Below, piece after piece: positions 17,510-26,189 of a stretch of 64,000 nt of DNA. Every line of letters starts with the position of its first letter. The stretch's first letter is position 1. The DNA lies in assembly GCF_022808675.1 (NCBI RefSeq), contig NZ_JAKZKV010000016.1:1-64000 (forward strand). The letters are read 5' to 3'. A program made the position numbers and the translations under genes. Under the pieces are notes generated by a model. The model made no database searches, was not told the origin of the DNA, and saw only the letters and a list, made by a program, of their open reading frames with translations. The stretch comes from Parabacteroides sp. FAFU027. Its GTDB lineage: Bacteria; Bacteroidota; Bacteroidia; Bacteroidales; UBA7332.

Positions 17510-18571
17510 TTACTTATTCATGATTTCAATTTGCTGGCGAACCGACTCTTCGTGAATCGCTTCGAGCACCACTTGCATAAACTCAGAGCTCATGCCCATG
17601 CTCACCGCCTGAGCGACACGCTTGCTGATGATTTCATCGTAACGTCCTGACTGAAGAACGGTCATTCCGTGCTCTTTTTTGAACTGGCCGATTTCTTTAG
17701 AGATTCTCATACGTTTAGCCAAAAGCTCAAGCAGGTCATTATCGAGGTTGTCAATCTGACGACGGAGGTCTGAAAGGTCTTCGGTAGTCTGTGCAGTATC
17801 ACGGATAACGAGATTGTTCAGGATTTGCTCCAATGCATCAGGAGTTACCTGCTGTGAAGCGTCACTCCATGCGCAATCCGGATTACAATGCGACTCGATA
17901 ATCAAACCTTCGAAGTTCAGATCCATAGCCTGCTGGCTCAACGGTGCGATAAATTCGCGTTTACCGCCAATATGGCTCGGGTCACAGAAAATAGGAAGGT
18001 TTGGAATACGACGTTTCAGTTCGATAGGAATGTGCCACTGTGGCTGGTTGCGGTAAATCTTCTTGTCGAATGAGCTAAATCCGCGATGGATAGCACCAAT
18101 CTGACGGATACCAGCGTTATACACGCGTTCGATAGCTCCAATCCACAATTCGAGGTCAGGATTCACCGGGTTTTTCACCAATACGGGGATTTTGCAGCCT
18201 TTCAAAGCGTCTGCCACTTCCTGTACGGCAAATGGGTTAGCAGTGGTACGTGCACCAATCCACAACAGGTCAACACCGAACTTCAATGCTTCATATACGT
18301 GACGCTCTGTCGCTACCTCAGTTGCTACATACAAGCCAGTCTCTTTTTTAACACGTTGCAACCATGCCAAACCTTCGCTTCCGATTCCTTCGAAGCCTCC
18401 CGGTTTGGTACGCGGTTTCCAGATACCCGCGCGGAAGATTTTCACACCTTTTGCAGCCAGTGCATGAGCTGCTTCCATTACCTGTTCTTCGGTCTCTGCA
18501 CTACAAGGACCGGCAATTACCATCGGGCGTTTGTTTTCTACGCCTTCGAATGTTATTGGTTGTAATTCCAT
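17510..18571 (-). CDS. Bifunctional DAHP synthase / chorismate mutase
   Basis: A 353-residue fusion. Residues about 1-255 are a class I DAHP synthase of the small KDO8P-synthase-like type (MVIAGPCSAETEEQV, IFRAGIWKPRTKPGGFEG, PIFCDPSHIGGKREF), which condenses PEP and erythrose 4-phosphate. Residues about 265-353 are an AroQ-type all-helical chorismate mutase (LSDLRRQIDNLDNDLLELLAKR). The two activities bracket the shikimate pathway. In this arrangement the mutase domain can act as an allosteric sensor for prephenate. It is the third gene of the pheA-led operon, 57 bp after the aminotransferase. Confidence 0.94.
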   Translation of the reverse strand: MELQPITFEGVENKRPMVIAGPCSAETEEQVMEAAHALAAKGVKIFRAGIWKPRTKPGGFEGIGSEGLAWLQRVKKETGLYVATEVATERHVYEALKFGVDLLWIGARTTANPFAVQEVADALKGCKIPVLVKNPVNPDLELWIGAIERVYNAGIRQIGAIHRGFSSFDKKIYRNQPQWHIPIELKRRIPNLPIFCDPSHIGGKREFIAPLSQQAMDLNFEGLIIESHCNPDCAWSDASQQVTPDALEQILNNLVIRDTAQTTEDLSDLRRQIDNLDNDLLELLAKRMRISKEIGQFKKEHGMTVLQSGRYDEIISKRVAQAVSMGMSSEFMQVVLEAIHEESVRQQIEIMNK

Positions 18572-18628
18572 AGTTTATGTTGCTTATTTATTCTACAAAA
18601 ATGAGATGATATATAGTAACCGGCTTTG

Positions 18629-19792
18629 TTACAATACCGATTTAATTCTTTCCAAAGCTTCTTTCAGTTTCTCTTCGGGACAACAAAGCGAGATGCGTAC
18701 ATATTTATCCCCTTTATTTCCGAAAATAAACCCGGGAGTGATGAATACGTTTCCGTCATAAAGAACTTTATCCGAAAGCTTCTCTCCGTTTTCCCACTGG
18801 TCGGATACTTTTCCCCAAAGGAACATTCCGACCTGGTTTTTATCGTAAGTACAACCCATCGCGTCCATAATTGCACCCGCTACGTCACGACGTTTGCGGT
18901 ACACTTTGTTCATCTCCTCGTGCCATTCCGCTTTGTTACCCAACGCAGCTACGGCTGCCTTTTGCATCGGACGGAACATACCTGAGTCGATGTTGCTTTT
19001 CACTTTCAATACCCATTGTACGAACTGCGCATTCGATGCCAACATCCCGATACGCCAGCCCGGCATGTTATGCGATTTACTCATCGAGTTAAGTTCGATA
19101 CAAATTTCTTTTGCTCCTTCAACACTGAGAATTGAAATCGGTTTATCGTTCAGGATGAAGCTGTAAGGATTATCGTTGCAAATGATAATGCCGTGTTTTT
19201 TACCGAAAGCCACCAGTTTCTCATACAATGCGATGGTTGCATTGGCGCCGGTCGGCATGTTCGGATAATTAACCCACATTAGTTTGACTTTGCTGAGGTC
19301 CATCTTCTCCAAAGCGTCGAAGTCAGGCTCCCAGTTGTTGTTTTCATCCAAATCGTAAGTTACAATATTAGCTTCCACCAGGTTGCTTACCGAACTATAG
19401 GTCGGATAACCCGGATTTGGCACCAATACCTCATCACCCGGATTGAGGAACGCCATAGATATGTGCAAAATACCTTCCTTAGAACCGATAAGCGGCTGTA
19501 TTTCGTTCGCCGGGTTCAGTACAACGCCGTACCATTTCTTATACCACCCTGCAAAAGCTTCACGCAATTCGGGAATGCCCACGTAAGGCTGATATCCATG
19601 CGCTTCAGGCTTGTGACTTTTCTGACACAAAGTCTCGATGGTCGCACTTGAAGGCGGAAGGTCAGGACTTCCCACTCCCAGACTGATAATATTTTTACCC
19701 TGAGCATTAAGATCTGCAATCTCTTTCAGTTTGCGCGAAAAGTAGTATTCGTTTACCTGATTGAGGCGGTTGGCCGGTTGTATCTGCTTCAT
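18629..19792 (-). CDS. Pyridoxal-phosphate aminotransferase (aromatic operon)
   Basis: A 387-residue class I/II aminotransferase. Visible motifs are LGVGSPDLPPS at the N-terminus, NPGYPTYSSV, NYPNMPTGANA, CNDNPYSFIL, the PLP-lysine region NSMSKSHNMPGWRIGM, and FIFGNKGDKYVRISLCCPEEK near the end. Its place in the operon indicates that it transaminates phenylpyruvate and 4-hydroxyphenylpyruvate, although the fold group also includes LL-diaminopimelate aminotransferases. It is 89 bp downstream of pheA. Confidence 0.9.
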   Translation of the reverse strand: MKQIQPANRLNQVNEYYFSRKLKEIADLNAQGKNIISLGVGSPDLPPSSATIETLCQKSHKPEAHGYQPYVGIPELREAFAGWYKKWYGVVLNPANEIQPLIGSKEGILHISMAFLNPGDEVLVPNPGYPTYSSVSNLVEANIVTYDLDENNNWEPDFDALEKMDLSKVKLMWVNYPNMPTGANATIALYEKLVAFGKKHGIIICNDNPYSFILNDKPISILSVEGAKEICIELNSMSKSHNMPGWRIGMLASNAQFVQWVLKVKSNIDSGMFRPMQKAAVAALGNKAEWHEEMNKVYRKRRDVAGAIMDAMGCTYDKNQVGMFLWGKVSDQWENGEKLSDKVLYDGNVFITPGFIFGNKGDKYVRISLCCPEEKLKEALERIKSVL

Positions 19793-19881
19793 ATTTTTGT
19801 ATTCGTTGATGCGTTTATTTCTTACTTTTTCGTTTGGTGGGTTATATCACTCTCAATCCCTCATTCCTTCATTCCCTTTTC

Positions 19882-20721
19882 TCAAGGCGTCTCCGCTTCG
19901 CAATATTCACCTAAGACTTTCAGGTCTTTGGTCAATGGTCGGCAGGCATCCATCGCCTGGCGATAACGGGTATAATCATTGTAAGTGAGGTCAATATAAA
20001 ACTGATACTCCCATTCGCGACCGATAATCGGCAGGGACTGGATTTTGGTCAGGTTTACCCCGTAAAACGAAAGGATCGAAAGCACTTGCGATAAACTTCC
20101 CTCAGTGTGAGGCAGGGTAAATACGAGCGATGATTTATTCGGCGTTTGCCCTTTCGTAATCTCATCAGCTACCCACTGGTCAGCCAGCATCAGGAAGCGG
20201 GTAAAATTACGTTTATTGGTCTCCACACCCATTTTAAGTACTTCGAGACCGAATAAATCCGCAGCCAGTCTGCTGCAAATCGCTCCGACACCCACCAGCT
20301 TATCTCTGGCGATAATCTCAGCGCTCAATGCGGTATCCGCTTTTTCCACCACTTTAACGTTAGGCAAAGTATCAAGAAAATCATGGCACTGCATCAAGGC
20401 GATCGGGTGTGAATTGATTTCGGTCAACTCTTCCAGCGTTGTTCCCGGCAAAGCGCAAAGGCAATGGGAAATATGCAGCTTGTATTCACCGATGATGCTT
20501 AAATTACTCTCCTTCAACAGATCATAGTTAGGAAGAAGACTACCTGCAATCGTATTTTCGATAGCCACGGCGGCAAACATCTTTGGGTCGCTCTTCGTTG
20601 CGGCAAAAACATCCTTAAATGTCTTGCAAAATACGAACTCCAGTTCTTCTCCTTTGAAATAAGCTCTCGATGCCACCTCGTGGTACGATCCTGCAAAACC
20701 CTGTATCGCTACTTTCTTCAT
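19882..20721 (-). CDS. pheA: Prephenate dehydratase
   Basis: A 279-residue enzyme that turns prephenate into phenylpyruvate. Residues about 1-180 form the periplasmic-binding-like dehydratase domain (VAIQGFAGSYHEVASRAYF, VAIENTIAGSLLPNYDLL, and NFTRFLMLA near its end, matching the TRF motif). Residues about 195-275 are an ACT regulatory domain (SLVFTLPHTEGSLSQVLSILSFYGVNLTKI) that in the family binds phenylalanine. There is no chorismate mutase domain. It is the first gene of the operon and its mRNA leader carries the attenuator described at 20772-20971. Confidence 0.95.
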   Translation of the reverse strand: MKKVAIQGFAGSYHEVASRAYFKGEELEFVFCKTFKDVFAATKSDPKMFAAVAIENTIAGSLLPNYDLLKESNLSIIGEYKLHISHCLCALPGTTLEELTEINSHPIALMQCHDFLDTLPNVKVVEKADTALSAEIIARDKLVGVGAICSRLAADLFGLEVLKMGVETNKRNFTRFLMLADQWVADEITKGQTPNKSSLVFTLPHTEGSLSQVLSILSFYGVNLTKIQSLPIIGREWEYQFYIDLTYNDYTRYRQAMDACRPLTKDLKVLGEYCEAETP

Positions 20722-20771
20722 TGTAAAACCTCTTCACCGGACATCCGGTTCATTTATTTCGTTTACGGGTA

Positions 20772-20803
20772 AAAAAAAATCCCGCCTGTAAGCGGGATTT
20801 GAT
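20772..20803 (-). terminator. Attenuator terminator in the pheA leader
   Basis: On the minus strand AATCCCGC, a CTGTA-type loop, and GCGGGATT are followed by nine T, about 50 nt before the pheA ATG. Its 5' arm can pair instead with the AGCGGGAATTGAT segment that follows the leader peptide stop, with one mismatch over 13 positions. That segment is the antiterminator arm. Confidence 0.85.
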
Positions 20804-20857
20804 TTATTTTTTCTCTGTTCATTTTCAGTAAACTTGATTACATATCAATTCCCGCTC

Positions 20858-20917
20858 TTACCGTTTGCTAAAGTAAAAGTAAAAAAAGAAGTAATATGCA
20901 AAACCGAAAATGTTCAT
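20858..20917 (-). CDS. Phe/Tyr-rich leader peptide of the aromatic operon
   Basis: A 19-codon reading frame, MNIFGFAYYFFFYFYFSKR, with seven Phe and four Tyr codons, eight of them within the nine-residue run YYFFFYFYF. It lies between the promoter and the attenuator terminator, and its stop codon directly abuts the antiterminator arm. This is the classic design of ribosome-mediated attenuation, like the pheA leader of enterobacteria. When charged tRNA-Phe or tRNA-Tyr is scarce, the ribosome stalls, the antiterminator forms and the operon is read. A longer in-frame extension upstream starts before the promoter and is not translated. Confidence 0.85.
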   Translation of the reverse strand: MNIFGFAYYFFFYFYFSKR

Positions 20918-20942
20918 AACTCTGTGTCTGATTTTAACGCTG

Positions 20943-20971
20943 CAAATGTAATGAATTTTTATAAGAACCAA
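20943..20971 (-). promoter_or_regulatory. Promoter of the aromatic amino acid operon
   Basis: On the minus strand TTGG (20968-20971), a 17-bp spacer and TACATTTG (20943-20950) fit the Bacteroidota -33/-7 consensus. The predicted start lies about 20 nt before the leader peptide ATG. Confidence 0.7.
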
Positions 20972-21362
20972 CTTTCTATACCGATTTTTTTCTGGAAAAA
21001 TACGGAAAAGCAAATTATTAGGGTTCAATATACAGGATTTCAATCCTTTCCACCTTAAAGCCGGACGGTATTTATACACACAGCCCGGCTCAAGGGGCTT
21101 TATTTTTCATTCCATTAGAAGGTAAAGAATCTCCGATTGGTTAGATCGGGTGTTTAATCATTGGATACCAACTGTTCGTCTGCTTAACGCTACCGACGAC
21201 GGGTACCTCTCTTGCGTGTTTTGTGTTTTGGTACGAGAAGAAAAGATCAAAAAGAGCAAGGTAGTGTAAAAGTCGTGAGTCGATAGTCAAGAGTTGCGAG
21301 TCAATATTGAATCATAAAACTTAGCTGCTCTATTACGACAACTTACAGTGAATTAAAAAACT
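20972..21362. other. Gene-free spacer upstream of the aromatic operon
   Basis: Between the operon promoter and the pgk terminator I see no supported gene. Short low-complexity and dispersed-repeat-like text is present, nothing I can name. Confidence 0.5.
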
Positions 21363-21403
21363 AAGGCACAAAGATAGGAATAAATCCCAGATCTTTGTGC
21401 CTT
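21363..21403 (-). terminator. pgk: Terminator of pgk
   Basis: Perfect 13-bp arms (AAGGCACAAAGAT and its complement), 15-nt loop, T-run on the minus strand. The arms resemble the CTTTGTGCCTTAGTG repeats found elsewhere in the window. Confidence 0.75.
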
Positions 21404-21416
21404 TAAGTATTTTTAG

Positions 21417-22670
21417 TTACCCGCGGATAGCTGCGATACCCGGAAGAACTTTACCTTCCATGTATTCCAACATAGCACCACCACCGGTAGAAACGTAGCT
21501 TACTTTGTCAGCCAATTGGTTTTTGTTGATTGCAGCAACTGAGTCACCACCACCGATCAAAGAGAACGCGCCGTTAGCAGTAGCAGCAGCAACAGCGTGA
21601 GCGATTGCAGTCGTACCTTTTGCGAATGCATCCATTTCGAATACACCCATCGGGCCGTTCCAAAGAACTGTTTTAGAGTTAGCAATAACTTCGCTGAAAG
21701 TTTTGATAGTTTCGTCAGCGATGTCAAGACCCATCCAACCGTCAGGAGTTTCGTTGGTTTTAGAGATACAAGTTGCAGCATCAGCAGCAAATTTATCAGC
21801 GTTTACAGCGTCAGTCGGGATGTAAACGTTTACACCTTTCGCTTTTGCTTTGTTCAGGATCTCAAGAGCCAGATCAAGTTTGTCAGCTTCACAAAGTGAG
21901 TTACCGATGTTACCACCCAAAGCTTTGATGAAAGTATAAGTCATACCACCACCGATGATCAGGTTTTGTACGCGATCCAACAGGTTTTCGATGATCAAAA
22001 TTTTGTCAGATACTTTAGCACCACCCATGATTGCAGTGAAAGGAGCCTGAGCACTTGTCAATACTGTATCCATAGCTTTCAACTCGCTGTTGATCAGGAA
22101 GCCGAACATTTTGTTTTCAGCAGTGAAGTAGTCAGCGATAACAGCTGTAGAACCGTGAGCACGGTGAGCTGTACCGAACGCGTCGTTTACATAAACGTCA
22201 GCGTAAGAAGCCAGTTTCTGCGCGAAAGCTTTTTGTTTTTCTTTCAATGCTTTTTTAGCCTCTTTTTTAGCTTCTTCTGTTTCGAATTCGCCACGTGGTT
22301 TGCCTTCTTCTTCTTCGTAGAAACGAAGGTTTTCCAGCAAAAGAACTTCACCTGGTTTCAAAGCAGCTACCTGAGCGTCAGCGTTAGCGCAATCTTCTGC
22401 GAAAAGAATAGATTGACCCAAACGAGCTTCAACTGCAGAAATGATTTGCTTCAAAGAGAATTTAGGATCCGGATTTTGTTTCGGACGACCCATGTGTGAC
22501 ATCAGGATTACTGCACCACCGTCAGCCAAAATCTTTTTGATTGTAGGCAGAGCACCACGGATACGGGTATCATCACTAACAGCGCCTGTTTCTTTGTTCA
22601 AAGGCACATTGAAGTCCACACGAACGATTGCCTTTTTACCGGCAAAGTTGAATTGGTCAATTGTTTGCAT
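21417..22670 (-). CDS. pgk: Phosphoglycerate kinase
   Basis: A 417-residue glycolytic enzyme that makes ATP and 3-phosphoglycerate from 1,3-bisphosphoglycerate. Signatures: [14 protein letters not shown] at the N-terminus, [11 protein letters not shown], the [19 protein letters not shown] substrate loop, [14 protein letters not shown], and [13 protein letters not shown] near the C-terminus. The start at 22670 ([13 protein letters not shown]) is preferred because a promoter box (22718-22725) lies behind it and inside the longer reading frame. The Lys/Glu-rich helix around residue 145 ([18 protein letters not shown]) is a typical Bacteroidales insert. Confidence 0.96.
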   Translation of the reverse strand: MQTIDQFNFAGKKAIVRVDFNVPLNKETGAVSDDTRIRGALPTIKKILADGGAVILMSHMGRPKQNPDPKFSLKQIISAVEARLGQSILFAEDCANADAQVAALKPGEVLLLENLRFYEEEEGKPRGEFETEEAKKEAKKALKEKQKAFAQKLASYADVYVNDAFGTAHRAHGSTAVIADYFTAENKMFGFLINSELKAMDTVLTSAQAPFTAIMGGAKVSDKILIIENLLDRVQNLIIGGGMTYTFIKALGGNIGNSLCEADKLDLALEILNKAKAKGVNVYIPTDAVNADKFAADAATCISKTNETPDGWMGLDIADETIKTFSEVIANSKTVLWNGPMGVFEMDAFAKGTTAIAHAVAAATANGAFSLIGGGDSVAAINKNQLADKVSYVSTGGGAMLEYMEGKVLPGIAAIRG

Positions 22671-23011
22671 AATATTGATTCTATTTGATTTAGAAAGTGT
22701 TTTTTCAATTTCGCATGCAAAGATAGAAAAAAGTAGAAACAATTCTTTCCCCTAAATAGGCAAAATGATTTTGTCTCCGCTTTTTGAGTTGAGACATTGA
22801 TTTATAAGCAAATGAACCATTATCACAAAAATAACTTCAACAAATGCCTGTTTATCGAATCAAAATGTCACAGACCGCCATTGGCTTGTTTAAAATAAAA
22901 GCCGCACTTTTCCGTCGAAAAATCTTTATCCGTGCATAATATTTCCTATTTTGTCATATCGAGATTGCAATAATTGGCTATTTTTGCAGTCCATCATTGA
23001 AGTTAACCCGC
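22671..23011. promoter_or_regulatory. Divergent pgk/serB promoter region
   Basis: On the minus strand TATCTTTG at 22718-22725 fits the pgk promoter, giving a leader of roughly 45 nt. On the plus strand TATTTTTG at 22979-22986 fits the serB promoter, with a leader of about 20 nt. No gene is seen between them. Confidence 0.6.
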
Positions 23012-24232
23012 ATGGAATCAAAAAACGAAATCGTACTTATTAATATTTCCGGAGAAGATAAGCCGGGAGTAACCTCATCCCTGACCGCTATTCTGGCCCG
23101 TTACGGTGCCTTTATTCTGGATATTGGTCAGGCAGATATTCACAACAACCTTTCGTTGGGAATCCTTTACAAAACCGAAAGCGAAAAATCGGGCGATATC
23201 ATGAAAGAGTTACTTTTCAAGTCGTACGAACTGGGTATCGGAATTAAATTTACCCCGATCTCTTACGAACGCTACGAACGTTGGGTAAATATGCAGGGAA
23301 AAAACCGCAATATCATCACGTTGCTGGGACGGAAACTGACCGCACAACAGATTGCCGAAGTAACCAGCCTCATCGCCGAACAGGGATTGAATATCGACAT
23401 GATACAGCGCCTGACCGGACGTATCCCGTTGGAAGAAGATGCCCGTAGTCCCAAATCATGCGTGGAACTTTCAGTACGAGGCAATCCTCACAACCGCGAA
23501 GAGATGCAAAGACGCTTCATGGAACTGAGTAACGAGTTGCAGTTTGACATCTCATTCCAGCAGGATGACATGTACCGCCGTAACCGCCGCCTGATCTGCT
23601 TCGATATGGATTCTACCCTTATTGAAACAGAAGTAATCGACGAACTGGCTGACCGTGCCGGTGTGGGTGAAAAGGTACGTGCCATCACCGAAGCTGCAAT
23701 GCGCGGAGAAATTGACTTCAACGAAAGCTTCAAACAACGCGTGCGTCTGTTGAAAGGGCTTGACGAGTCAGTCATGAAAGAGATTGCTGATAATCTGCCG
23801 ATTACTGAAGGTCTTGACCGCCTGGTAAACGTATTGAAACGCGTGGGTATCAAGATCGCCGTGCTTTCAGGAGGATTTACCTATTTCGGAAACTACCTGA
23901 AACAGAAATACAACTTCGACTACGTGTATGCCAACGAATTGGAAATCATAGACGGTAAACTGACAGGAAACTACGTGGGAGAAATCGTGGATGGCAAACG
24001 TAAAGCCGAGCTTCTTCGCCTGATTGCCCAGGTGGAAAAAGTGGATATTGCTCAAACCATTGCCGTAGGAGACGGAGCCAATGACCTTCCGATGATTGGC
24101 ATTGCCGGTCTGGGTATCGCCTTCCATGCTAAACCAAAAGTTAAAGAGACAGCCAAACAGTCGCTATCTACGATCGGTCTGGATGGTATTCTTTACTTCC
24201 TTGGATTTAAGGATTCGTATCTGGATGTATAA
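23012..24232 (+). CDS. serB: Phosphoserine phosphatase with N-terminal ACT domains
   Basis: A 406-residue enzyme; the last step of serine synthesis. Residues about 1-180 hold two ACT-like modules (IVLINISGEDKPGVTSSLTAILARYG, NIITLLGRKLTAQQIAEV), which in this family bind amino acids. Residues about 190-400 form the HAD phosphatase: ICFDMDSTLIETEVIDELADRAG with the DxDST nucleophile motif, KIAVLSGGFTYF, and AVGDGANDLPMIGIAGLGIAF. ATG 23012 is chosen over an upstream TTG at 22997, which is too close to the promoter. Confidence 0.94.
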   Translation: MESKNEIVLINISGEDKPGVTSSLTAILARYGAFILDIGQADIHNNLSLGILYKTESEKSGDIMKELLFKSYELGIGIKFTPISYERYERWVNMQGKNRNIITLLGRKLTAQQIAEVTSLIAEQGLNIDMIQRLTGRIPLEEDARSPKSCVELSVRGNPHNREEMQRRFMELSNELQFDISFQQDDMYRRNRRLICFDMDSTLIETEVIDELADRAGVGEKVRAITEAAMRGEIDFNESFKQRVRLLKGLDESVMKEIADNLPITEGLDRLVNVLKRVGIKIAVLSGGFTYFGNYLKQKYNFDYVYANELEIIDGKLTGNYVGEIVDGKRKAELLRLIAQVEKVDIAQTIAVGDGANDLPMIGIAGLGIAFHAKPKVKETAKQSLSTIGLDGILYFLGFKDSYLDV

Positions 24233-24291
24233 TCAGGGGATGAAGGAATGAGGGAGTGAGGGTTTGCCCTTTACTACCTTTTATATATAGG

Positions 24292-24329
24292 ACAACCGCA
24301 ATGGTACTTTCAAAGTCTGTTGCGGTTGT
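24292..24329. terminator. Terminator between serB and the GH25 gene
   Basis: Arms ACAACCGCAA / TTGCGGTTGT with a T-run on the plus strand, between two converging genes. Confidence 0.75.
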
Positions 24330-24346
24330 TTTTGTTCAAAGTATAC

Positions 24347-25090
24347 TCAATCCGCCAAATAATCTGACCATTTCTCACGATCTCCGTTGAAAACATTCAC
24401 ATCCACCTTTCCACGGGCACCTTTGTATTTGCCCGTATGAGAATTTTGCCAGAAAGTCCATTTGCGGTCAATCTCCGGTGGTGTTCCCAATGAACAGATC
24501 CAGATATCGTTGTCATCAAAGCGTCCCTGGATATATTTGCTGTAAGAGTGCTTATCCGAATAGATAATTACGGAATGGTCGCATTTCTCCTCCACAAGAT
24601 CAATGAATGTACGCAATTCAGCTGACACCTTTTCCGCATCTTTCGACTGGTTATACTGCCCCCACTCTTCCACATCGACCACAGGAGGCAGATTAAGATC
24701 TTCCATGGAGACATTTTTCATAAAATGCTGTGCCTGCTCCTCCCCGCTCCGGTTGAAACGGAAAAAGTGATAAACCCCGACCGGAATCCCCACCCGTTTC
24801 GCTTCCCTGAAATTGTAGCTGAAGCAGGGATCAATATAGGTAACCCCCTCCGTCGATTTGACGTAAGCAAAATCGACATTCTGCATCTTGATTTTCTCCC
24901 AGTTGATCCGTCCGGTATGCTTGGACACGTCGATGCCGGTAATCTGACCAGGATCTATTTTCTCCGGATTCCGGTGCAACCGAAAGTAAAGAAAAACACC
25001 TGTTAATAAGAGGACTATGCTGACTGCAATCCAGGCCCTGGTCTTGCTATTTATCTTTTTCTTCGCTTTTTTCTTCTTCTTTTTTGCCAT
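24347..25090 (-). CDS. Glycoside hydrolase family 25 lysozyme, copy 1
   Basis: A 247-residue muramidase. A Lys-rich cytoplasmic start (MAKKKKKKAKKKINSK) and one membrane segment (AWIAVSIVLLLTGVFLYF) anchor it in the inner membrane with the enzyme outside. GH25 motifs: GIDVSKHTGRINWEKIK, FAYVKSTEGVTYIDPCF, GVYHFFRFNRSGEEQAQHF, and LPPVVDVEEWGQYN with the acidic catalytic pair. It closely resembles the gene at 31140-31838. The promoter box at 25098-25105 is so close to the ATG that the mRNA is probably leaderless or nearly so. Confidence 0.9.
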   Translation of the reverse strand: MAKKKKKKAKKKINSKTRAWIAVSIVLLLTGVFLYFRLHRNPEKIDPGQITGIDVSKHTGRINWEKIKMQNVDFAYVKSTEGVTYIDPCFSYNFREAKRVGIPVGVYHFFRFNRSGEEQAQHFMKNVSMEDLNLPPVVDVEEWGQYNQSKDAEKVSAELRTFIDLVEEKCDHSVIIYSDKHSYSKYIQGRFDDNDIWICSLGTPPEIDRKWTFWQNSHTGKYKGARGKVDVNVFNGDREKWSDYLAD

Positions 25091-25097
25091 AGGGATG

Positions 25098-25105
25098 CAA
25101 AAATA
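25098..25105 (-). promoter_or_regulatory. -7 box of GH25 copy 1
   Basis: TATTTTTG on the minus strand, only seven bases before the ATG, implying a leaderless or almost leaderless transcript. Confidence 0.5.
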
Positions 25106-25434
25106 GCAGGTTTCACCAGATTCACCGCCCGAATCTATCCGATTTCTCTAAAATGTCACTTCTCCAGCCTAAGGATATAGCGTGTGCTGTTCAAAAAATC
25201 GTCAAACAGGGGTTACAATGGGACAACTTATGGAAATGCGGGAGCCGCCATCGTTATGCCATCAAACTTAACAAACTCATTATCAAACACTCAGCACTTA
25301 CCAACCGAGAACAACTGACAATGAAGAAAAGTCTCAAATTGCTTAACGTTTATTTTAGTAAGCAGATACGGCCAAGCCATCCGCTCACTAATATTCCCCA
25401 TATTACATTATCTTAAAAATCAGCATCACGTTTC

Positions 25435-25641
25435 TTATTTCGTCTCATGAGATTTTCCGTCGATACCCACATTACCACAATGCAGGGTCACGTCCACCAC
25501 CAGGGAATCATCATCGCTCAACTTCACTTCCGCATGGGTTACAACCTCAATAGCACCACCTGACCTGAAATGACTCCTTTGGATGGAATCCCCCCCGAGA
25601 GCCAAGATATATCAACGCCATAACAATACTTATTGACCAGT
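25435..25641 (-). pseudogene. Fragment of an unidentified gene
   Basis: A minus-strand frame of about 68 codons ends at 25435 and reads like real protein (YCYGVDISWLSGGDSIQ, then LSDDDSLVVDVTLHCGNVG, ending IDGKSHETK). It has no plausible start; a stop codon precedes it at once. I read it as the 3' remnant of a decayed gene. The family is unknown. The rest of 25106-26015 has no supported gene. Confidence 0.3.
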
Positions 25642-25750
25642 ATATATATTTATCCTTTTCCAGCCATTCCTAAGTAACCAGTGACACGAGGTATAGCTAA
25701 GGTTATGTAAAGAGTATAATAAATGGGGAATAATAGGGAATCAAAAAGAG

Positions 25751-25799
25751 ATAATACAGGGATATTACACTATATATTTCTGTTATATCCCTGTATTAT
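25751..25799. repeat. 15-bp perfect inverted repeat within an 11-bp-periodic AT-rich tract
   Basis: Arms ATAATACAGGGATAT (25751-25765) and its exact complement (25785-25799) flank 19 nt. From about 25720 to 25840 the core GGGAT (left) or ATCCC (right) recurs at about 11-bp spacing, for example TATATCCCTGT, ATTATCCCTGT, TATATCTCTGG, TTTATCCCTGC. Confidence 0.65.
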
Positions 25800-26015
25800 C
25801 CCTGTTATATCTCTGGTTTATCCCTGCTTTATATATTCTTATGATATGCTTTAGGCTACAAGTAGGTATGGGTGGAATCAAGAGAAAGGGATAATAGAAA
25901 TCGGGGATAAATTGAAATATAAATCCAAGCTATATTACTCTTAGTTTTAAAATTGCAGGCTTAATTTTTGCAAGTTTAAGGAACAATCGCAACCTTTGCA
26001 TTTATCCACTTTACA

Positions 26016-26159
26016 ATGACAAAAAAACAACGCATGAGCCTATATCAACAATTGCAGCAAGTCAAAAGCGAAGAAGATGTAAAAGATGCCTACATCAAAG
26101 TATTGGAAATGAAGTGTTATTCCCAAAACTTCATTGATATCCAGACCAAAGAGATTTGA
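26016..26159 (+). pseudogene. Short ORF resembling the N-terminus of a restriction-modification enzyme
   Basis: A 47-codon frame starting MTKKQRMSLYQQLQQVKSEE and ending FIDIQTKEI, then TGA. The words MSLYQQLQQVKSEEDVKDAYIK and IDIQTKEI strike me as the N-terminus of large Bacteroidota adenine-methylase or restriction proteins (Eco57I-type), which run to about a thousand residues. If so, only the first exon-sized piece survives here. This comes from memory of the family, not a search. Confidence 0.4.
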
Positions 26160-26189
26160 ACCGTGTAAACACAAATAAATACATTGACA

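Noticed and set aside
25153-25416. 87-residue plus-strand frame
   Set aside because: No recognisable motif or promoter; composition does not look like its neighbours. Left unannotated.
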